Shown: one piece after another, positions 1 to 64,000 of the stretch | How positions within the stretch are numbered: position 1 is the stretch's first letter | Layout: each line of letters begins with the position of its first letter | Source: Lingula anatina | Lineage: Eukaryota > Brachiopoda > Lingulata > Lingulida > Lingulidae | DNA length: 64,000 nucleotides | Reading direction: 5' to 3' | Assembly: GCF_001039355.2 (NCBI RefSeq) | Contig: NW_019775425.1 | Coordinates: forward strand, 464,787-528,786 | Notes under the pieces: model-generated | The model's database searches: none | What the model saw: only the letters and a program-made list of their open reading frames with translations | What the model was told of the DNA's origin: nothing | Position numbers and translations under genes: made by a program

Positions 1-660
1 CAGTGAATTCATTCAAATGTCAAGTCAAATTAAACAAATAGCACACTTATGAGGGGACTTTGAAGAAAAGAGAGAGAGATAAATTAAATCAAAATTTATC
101 AAATGACGTCAGTTCAATGCATTCAGCTCACTGGTCAATAAAAAATAAATAAATAGAAAATAAAAATTGAAAATGAAAGTACCATATCTGGCCCAAGTCT
201 GGGCAGCATCTGGCAAAATGTGGCATAAATGCCAGACTTTGCCAGACTTGGCCCAGATCTGGCAAGTGTCTGGCAAAATGTGGCATAAATGCCAGACTTT
301 GCCAGACTTGGCCCAGATCTGGCAAGTGTCTGGCAAAATCTGGCCCAGATATTGCCAGACGTTGCCAGATCTGGGCCAGACGTGGGCCAGATTACTGAGG
401 CTGTCTGGGTCCACAACAGCCAAAAATCGCAGGGGACATACGATCCTAAAATTTGTGCATCCGGTTGTGATCGAGGCTTTAGTTTTATTTTTTAGGTTGC
501 TAGACTGATGTTGGTAAGGTTCCATTTGAACGAGCAATTCTTTTTTTTTTTGCTTTTAGGAAATTTAAAAAAAGTAAAATGGACCTAATTAGTATGTATT
601 TAGAATGAGTTATTAAAATAAAGAGTAGATTATTTCATAATGATTTCACTTGTTTTTTAG
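1..660. other. 5' flank, probably intron of the large gene, carrying a satellite
   Basis: No coding exon is supported here. The first recognisable exon begins at 661 right after a TTTTTTAG acceptor, and its first two bases complete a split codon, so upstream exons must lie outside the window and this stretch is most likely intron. It holds a 60-base tandem repeat (about 187-409) and otherwise AT-rich sequence. The open frames on both strands across the repeat are a by-product of a 60-base period, which is a multiple of three. Confidence 0.6.
187..409. repeat. 60-bp tandem repeat rich in TCTGGC / GCCAGA words
   Basis: The block beginning TGGCAAAATG recurs at 211, 271 and (degenerate) 331, an exact 60-base period with about 2.5 to 3 copies. 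Each unit is full of TCTGGC and its reverse complement GCCAGA, so it can fold. The last 25 bases (385-409) reappear as an exact reverse complement at 5055-5079, directly before a one-base gap in the assembly, so the repeat is dispersed and occurs in both orientations. Confidence 0.85.
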
Positions 661-58019
<57,359 letters not shown>

Positions 58020-59023
58020 AGAGGTCAAGGAAAAAAAGAATATCAAGGATTTCTGCTCAAGTCTGAGTTTTTTATGACAATACCATAAAGTAATAACAGT
58101 TCTTTTTCATGACTGTACATTGGTGCAACCTTCTTTTAATAAAATTAGGAAAGCTGGGAGCCAATTGAATGCTCAGTGCAAGAGATTCTGCTTATGTTTT
58201 TATTTTGAATTATCCAGTAAAATTTGGATATGCCTCTACAGACATCAATGAATTTTGATTGCTAAACAATATCCTATTTGATAATTAAAATCACAGGGCT
58301 TCCAAACAGATTATTAGAAAACAAATTTTCTACTAGGCACATGGTTTTAAAAATCAAACTTATTAATTTGAAGATGGATTTAATTTTCCCAAGAATTTCA
58401 CATTTTTATATAAAAATATCTGAAAATATAATCAATTAGTCTAGTGTTTTTATAAAGCAATATTCTCTGTATTTAATCAAGAATTTTATAAAAAATAGTA
58501 TTACTTTTTGAAAAACTTACTTGTTCTGACTAATAATGTGTATTATATTTGACATGTATGCCAAAAAATAAGACTAGTATGTCTGTAACTAAGATAAATT
58601 TCAACATGTTGTGATATTTTTGTGGTATAATTTTGTCTGTGAAACATATATGATATACATGAACAGATACATTTTTCACAGAACAAGTAAGATATGTGTG
58701 TAAATCTTTACTTTTTAGCTTCCTTTTGTTACATGCCTGTTTGTTTTCCATGTATTTTAGAGGTATATTTTAATAAATTTTATAAAGAATTAATCAAAAT
58801 TGAGGCTTTAAACTTGTAGCTGTAATGCCACTAACATTCCAGGTTAATTTTTTGTGAATTTAGACAAGTTCTTTTGTTAAAAATATTGTGATATATAAAG
58901 TGTACTTCATATAACAAGTATTTTTTTTACTGAAGTATTATAGCTGCATTATATAATATTTTACATTTCTTTTTGGTCTTCATTAATTGATCTTGTTGTA
59001 GTAGCATACGATAAATTAATAAA
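58020..59023 (+). other. Probable 3' UTR
   Basis: AT-rich non-coding sequence directly after the stop. AATAAA occurs at 58138-58143, 58772-58777 and 59018-59023, so short and long transcripts are possible. No other gene is visible here. Confidence 0.65.
59018..59023 (+). promoter_or_regulatory. Candidate distal polyadenylation signal AATAAA
   Basis: AATAAA followed within about 20-30 bases by T/GT-rich sequence (TGTGTTTTCTTTTT). Earlier candidates are at 58138 and 58772; which is used cannot be told from sequence. Confidence 0.45.
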
Positions 59024-60180
59024 GCTTTACCATTTCCAAATGTGTTTTCTTTTTATTCATAATGTTAAAATTGAAGATACCAATCAGTGAAGCTTAAGAA
59101 TTTCAAAGCTTACATTGGAATGCCAGAGAAGAATTCTATGAACTGTGTTATGTTATAAGGATCAAAATTATATCAATATAATTCCCTGTAAGGATAAAGT
59201 ATTTTTTTTCTTCAATCAACAGCTAAATATTGAAATTATTTACCTCCAATATTTTATTGTCTCTCAGAGCATCTTCATTAGGGAATTAAGCCATCCAGAT
59301 GAAGATAGTCTCTTTTTAAGGGATACCCTCCCCTCTACTGCCTTTAGAAAGGCATGTATACTGCTACAACAGAGAGGATGGCACCATAGTTTCTGTTGAG
59401 ACCAGCCCCTGTCTACTTGACAGTATATTGCATCTCATATAGATTACAAGGACCTGTGTCCTCATCTCTTGAAATTACATCACATGTAACCTCAGTTTAA
59501 ATCCCCTTGATTTTAGGCTCTGTCACTACATGGAAATACATGATCAGTTTATTTGCATAGTTGTTAAGTTTGTCGCAATGCACCCTTGTCAATTTTTAAA
59601 AAAATTAAATGCCAAATTTCTCTAAATTGAAGGAGATATAGGCAAAGTTATTAAAGAAGTTTGGTAGAAAGTCATGTGAAGATTTTAAATTTGACCTACA
59701 TTTATTATATTCAAGGTCTCATGGGCCAAAATTTTGTTAACATTTTCTGTTAAAAAGTGTTTGCTGTTGATGGTTTTCAGAAATTGCATAGACATAACTT
59801 TGGTATTATATGGTGAGAGGTTACTCTTGGGGTTTATTTTAATCTGCATGAGTTTGGGGCCAATCAGAGCATTTTCACAGGAGATGCAGCCATTATAGTT
59901 CCCGAAACCTAGGATCCAAAATAAGATGTAAGATGGAGGACATGATCCATCATCAATTTCTGGTCTGCACACTAGATCTTCAATGGCAGCAGCATTCACT
60001 GTTGAGTCAGAACTTGTGTTTCTCCTTTGTTTTTATGTGTAAAAGAAGTGTTTCATGTTAGTCACATTAAGACCACACAGATCTGGTTAATCCTTAAATA
60101 ATTAGGTATGTGATTATGTGGGATGCATGAAATGAAGGAAAATGACATGCAAGGCTGCCTGTTATCATGAGAGGTTTATA
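59024..60180. other. Intergenic sequence left of the gap
   Basis: No convincing exon. A minus-strand open frame (59685-59999) is discussed separately. The last 582 bases recur after the gap. Confidence 0.6.
59685..59999 (-). other. Antisense open frame, possible exon or decayed coding sequence
   Basis: 104 residues on the minus strand starting NAAAIEDLVCRPEIDDGSCPPSY, preceded on that strand by a plausible acceptor (GACTCAACAG). The opening C-x-x-P-x-x-D-x-G-x-C recalls the start of a Kunitz domain, but the remaining cysteines do not fit, and I do not call it. The same frame appears at 61177-61491 because of the duplicated contig end. Confidence 0.25.
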
Positions 60181-61090
60181 NNNNNNNNNNNNNNNNNNNN
60201 NNNNNNNNNNNNNNNNNNNNNNNNNNNNNNNNNNNNNNNNNNNNNNNNNNNNNNNNNNNNNNNNNNNNNNNNNNNNNNNNNNNNNNNNNNNNNNNNNNNN
60301 NNNNNNNNNNNNNNNNNNNNNNNNNNNNNNNNNNNNNNNNNNNNNNNNNNNNNNNNNNNNNNNNNNNNNNNNNNNNNNNNNNNNNNNNNNNNNNNNNNNN
60401 NNNNNNNNNNNNNNNNNNNNNNNNNNNNNNNNNNNNNNNNNNNNNNNNNNNNNNNNNNNNNNNNNNNNNNNNNNNNNNNNNNNNNNNNNNNNNNNNNNNN
60501 NNNNNNNNNNNNNNNNNNNNNNNNNNNNNNNNNNNNNNNNNNNNNNNNNNNNNNNNNNNNNNNNNNNNNNNNNNNNNNNNNNNNNNNNNNNNNNNNNNNN
60601 NNNNNNNNNNNNNNNNNNNNNNNNNNNNNNNNNNNNNNNNNNNNNNNNNNNNNNNNNNNNNNNNNNNNNNNNNNNNNNNNNNNNNNNNNNNNNNNNNNNN
60701 NNNNNNNNNNNNNNNNNNNNNNNNNNNNNNNNNNNNNNNNNNNNNNNNNNNNNNNNNNNNNNNNNNNNNNNNNNNNNNNNNNNNNNNNNNNNNNNNNNNN
60801 NNNNNNNNNNNNNNNNNNNNNNNNNNNNNNNNNNNNNNNNNNNNNNNNNNNNNNNNNNNNNNNNNNNNNNNNNNNNNNNNNNNNNNNNNNNNNNNNNNNN
60901 NNNNNNNNNNNNNNNNNNNNNNNNNNNNNNNNNNNNNNNNNNNNNNNNNNNNNNNNNNNNNNNNNNNNNNNNNNNNNNNNNNNNNNNNNNNNNNNNNNNN
61001 NNNNNNNNNNNNNNNNNNNNNNNNNNNNNNNNNNNNNNNNNNNNNNNNNNNNNNNNNNNNNNNNNNNNNNNNNNNNNNNNNNNNNNNNNN
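60181..61090. other. Assembly gap, 910 N
   Basis: Run of N, flanked by identical sequence, so the stated length is probably not a real distance. Confidence 0.98.
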
Positions 61091-62454
61091 AAAAAATTAA
61101 ATGCCAAATTTCTCTAAATTGAAGGAGATATAGGCAAAGTTATTAAAGAAGTTTGGTAGAAAGTCATGTGAAGATTTTAAATTTGACCTACATTTATTAT
61201 ATTCAAGGTCTCATGGGCCAAAATTTTGTTAACATTTTCTGTTAAAAAGTGTTTGCTGTTGATGGTTTTCAGAAATTGCATAGACATAACTTTGGTATTA
61301 TATGGTGAGAGGTTACTCTTGGGGTTTATTTTAATCTGCATGAGTTTGGGGCCAATCAGAGCATTTTCACAGGAGATGCAGCCATTATAGTTCCCGAAAC
61401 CTAGGATCCAAAATAAGATGTAAGATGGAGGACATGATCCATCATCAATTTCTGGTCTGCACACTAGATCTTCAATGGCAGCAGCATTCACTGTTGAGTC
61501 AGAACTTGTGTTTCTCCTTTGTTTTTATGTGTAAAAGAAGTGTTTCATGTTAGTCACATTAAGACCACACAGATCTGGTTAATCCTTAAATAATTAGGTA
61601 TGTGATTATGTGGGATGCATGAAATGAAGGAAAATGACATGCAAGGCTGCCTGTTATCATGAGAGGTTTATATTTTTGTCTGTCAGTTGTGGTCACAGTG
61701 CTAGTCAACAAATTTTCTGTACGTCCGTCATCCTAGCTTTGTAGTTAGGTTGGTGTGCAGAATTTTGTTTAAAGGGACCTATCTCAAAGAAAAAAAATGC
61801 ATTCACAAAACATGTATGGCAGATGGCTCTTCTCAATTTGTAGACATTTCTCTGCAGAATCTGAAGTCCACAAACATTGATTGATGTACACGTACATTTT
61901 ACCTGTTTTTTTTCTGATTTCTTTGATACCTATTCTCAAAGTTACAGGACCAAGCAGAAGGGATGTACAGTGATTTTATATACTCACCTAAAAAAGAAAT
62001 GCAAGTACTGTTATGTCTATGGTTTTAATATACTTTTTCATACAATAATGTTACCTAAAGGGTAGTATATTGTTCAGTGCCCTCCCCGGGCTGCAGTACA
62101 TCCAGGCTAGTAACCTTCTCATGGACTGTATGAGACCTGAAATGCAGACCTGAGGCATCCTTCTCCATTCTTCCACTGGTGCAAGACTTCTGTCCAAATT
62201 TAAATTTAGATGAGATGTCTAGATATTAAAGCTAGTCATTGTCTGGAATTATACTCAAGCATAACAGTACATACTCCACTGAAGGACTGAGATGGTCTTA
62301 TGTCACTGTACAGTGACCAGAACAATTGTGGACTGTGTGAAGCATATATAAAAATTGCATTCCTTTTTTATATACAAACACAGATGTATCTGTACATATA
62401 GCCGTCACCTCTGTTTGGTGTGGCTGTCATCACCATTTCAGTGATAACACAAAA

Positions 62455-62900
62455 GGTGGAAAAACATTTTATCTTTTGTCTTCAAACTTATGGAACTGAT
62501 GAATATTCATAAAATACAGGTGGAGTTAAAATACGAGCATGATTTAGCCATTTTTTCAAAAGTTATGTTTTTTTTTTTTGCTTTTTTCAGCTTATATGCA
62601 ACACATATAACACATTTCAAGCAAAACAGATAGGCCTATTGTCTTAAAACTCCCGTGAGTGATCAATCTTACCAAAATACAGGTTGAGTTCAAAAATCAG
62701 TTTGATAAGACCATTTTTACAAAAGTTATGCTTTAATTTTTTCGCTTTTTCAGCATATTTAATCCACCATTATACAGATAACATGAAAACCATGTCATAG
62801 TTTGCTTTAAAACTTGTAAGACTGATTCATAGGACTAATATACAGATCAAGTTAAAAAATAAGCTTGATCGGTTCAGTTCTGATGAAGTTATGCTTTTTT
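62455..62900. repeat. Diverged tandem repeat, period about 163 bp
   Basis: A block AAAATACAGG...GAGTT(A/C)AAA...CAAAAGTTATG-CTTTT recurs at about 62511, 62674 and 62837, always about 163 bases apart. Copies differ by many substitutions, so it is an old array. No coding frame is conserved. Confidence 0.65.
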
Positions 62901-63660
62901 ATGTATATAAGTGATGGTTTTTCCTCAGATTCAATTCTTAGGCATGTTAACAGTCAAAAAGCTTGCCGTCTAATCCGCTAATAGACACTAAATAGTTAAT
63001 AGACACTGAATAGTTTCCCCCGTGGGTCAGAGATATTTAACCTGTGGAGTAGTTAGTCCGCTGTTCTGAATGTGGCCAAAGGGATAACCCCAAAAGTGGC
63101 AAGCTGGGGTTTGCTCTGGTTAAAATTTTTGATACCTTTCCACACTTGTTAAGTTATTAAGTCAAAGAAACGTCTTTAAGTGCTGTAATTACTTCACCCT
63201 GCATGATACTTTTCTAAGAGTGCAGTGTCATTTGAAGTATAAGCTAGTAATCCAAAATGTTGCAATGTGAAATATCCTTATTTAAAGTAATTCTGAAATA
63301 TTAATTTTTTTAAAAATGATATACTAATCAGGAGAAAGCAAAACAATTGCATTTTTTTAGATAAAATAGTAAAGCTGGCATGCCTTGTGGCTGTATCTGT
63401 GATGAAAGTCCACTATAATTATAATTTAAATGCTAGAACATACCGGTAGTATTAAGGGTACTGACAGGGTTGATGATCATAAAAATGACAAAAATGAGTT
63501 TTTGGTGCATTTTGTTATTCAGTAAAGCATTTATCTTTTTTAACATTAAAAATCCCTATAAAAATAAAAAATATGGACCTTTATACCAGTATTTCTCATT
63601 GCTAAGCATAAGAATAGGCAACTTGAAGCATTTATCATCAATTTAACACCCCTCCATTTT

Positions 63661-63945
63661 GAGGTGAGATAGCAATCAGTATGGGGTGTAACTCCATCCC
63701 TGAGCAAGATCGTATACCAGAAACTTCATTAAACAAAGACATTGTTTTCAGATAAAATCGATAAAATCTGAATCCAGGCTTGGCATGGTTTAGAAGTACC
63801 AACTGCTGTCATTAAATTGGAATTAGAACGGTGTTTGTGGGTGCATGTGGCAAGGAGAAAATTGAAACAACGATTTTGCAGTTTTTATCCCAAAATCGCA
63901 CTGATGATGACATTTGTGAGGTGAGATAGCAATCAGTATGGGGTG
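63661..63945. repeat. 28-bp direct repeat, 257 bp apart
   Basis: 63661-63688 and 63918-63945 are identical (core GAGATAGCAATCAGTATGGG). They may be the ends of a small insertion or two units of a longer array running off the window. Confidence 0.75.
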
Positions 63946-64000
63946 CTAAGGAATTAAGTCAGTGAACTCTGAAGTTTTATCTATTATCCCAGAAATTGTT

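Larger units (their letters stand above)
59599..61672. repeat. 582-bp identical sequence on both sides of the N run
   Basis: 59599-60180 and 61091-61672 have equal length and appear identical base for base. This is the signature of two contig ends that overlap but were not merged, so the 910 N and one copy are probably artefacts. Confidence 0.9.
61673..64000. other. Intergenic sequence with diverged repeats
   Basis: No gene, tRNA or rRNA is visible. It contains an approximately 163-bp diverged tandem repeat (about 62455-62900) and a spaced 28-bp direct repeat (63661 and 63918). Confidence 0.6.

Noticed and set aside
109-537. Overlapping open frames on both strands with repeated peptides
   Set aside because: They come from a 60-bp tandem repeat with a period divisible by three; they have no start context, splice sites or recognisable domain.
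60094-61122. Open frames over 300 residues long
   Set aside because: They consist of unknown residues across the run of N.

Overview
The window is eukaryotic genomic DNA: AT-rich, with GT...AG introns of roughly 100 to 1,200 bases, many microsatellites and short inverted-repeat elements. The protein modules present (EGF, HYR, sushi, ephrin-receptor-like Cys repeats, CAP, ShK, SEA) are metazoan. The mix, together with short introns and frequent TACATGTA words, suggests an invertebrate, perhaps a lophotrochozoan such as a mollusc. That placement is a guess; the sequence does not prove it.

Almost everything up to 58019 reads as ONE plus-strand gene whose 5' end lies outside the window. I could place 109 coding exons from 661 to a TAG at 58017-58019. 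Each acceptor and donor keeps the reading frame with the next, giving about 21.3 kb of coding sequence and about 7,110 residues, without the N-terminus. The protein is a single-pass membrane protein with an enormous extracellular part.

Order of modules: vWD-C8-TIL unit 1 (661-3157); EGF plus four VWA cassettes, each with a 21-base microexon and EGF exons (3402-12335); vWD-C8-TIL units 2, 3 and 4 (12616-20368); Ig 1-2 (20763-22346); unnamed two-exon module X1 and a Thr/Pro linker (22696-24837); vWD units 5 and 6 (26921-32406); Ig 3-4 (32652-34092); module X2 (34346-35280); a CAP/SCP domain, small EGF-like modules and a ShK domain (35718-39177); a linker with a furin-like site; HYR 1-2, sushi, module X3 and three GCC2/GCC3 repeats (39816-43776); about 14 EGF repeats (44072-48766); a pentraxin/laminin-G-like domain (49221-50427); HYR3, a very basic sushi region, a second furin-like site and three more GCC2/GCC3 repeats (50654-54500); a Thr-rich mucin stretch; a SEA domain with a GSIIV cleavage motif; a transmembrane helix (56724-56792); and a cytoplasmic tail of about 225 residues with an NPSY motif. 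The C-terminal half recalls SVEP1/polydom; the N-terminal half recalls the vWD-C8-TIL assemblies of gel-forming mucins, zonadhesin and FCGBP. By inference it is a cell-surface or cuticle/mucus-like adhesive or recognition protein that may be shed in pieces.

The assembly has three defects that affect the gene or its flank. A single N at 5080 has swallowed one EGF exon of VWA cassette 1. A single N at 25356 joins two near-identical 1.72-kb copies, probably alleles, which falsely duplicates two linker exons and part of a vWD exon. A 910-base N run at 60181-61090 is flanked by the same 582 bases on both sides. Downstream of the gene (59024-64000) I see only repeats and no convincing gene.
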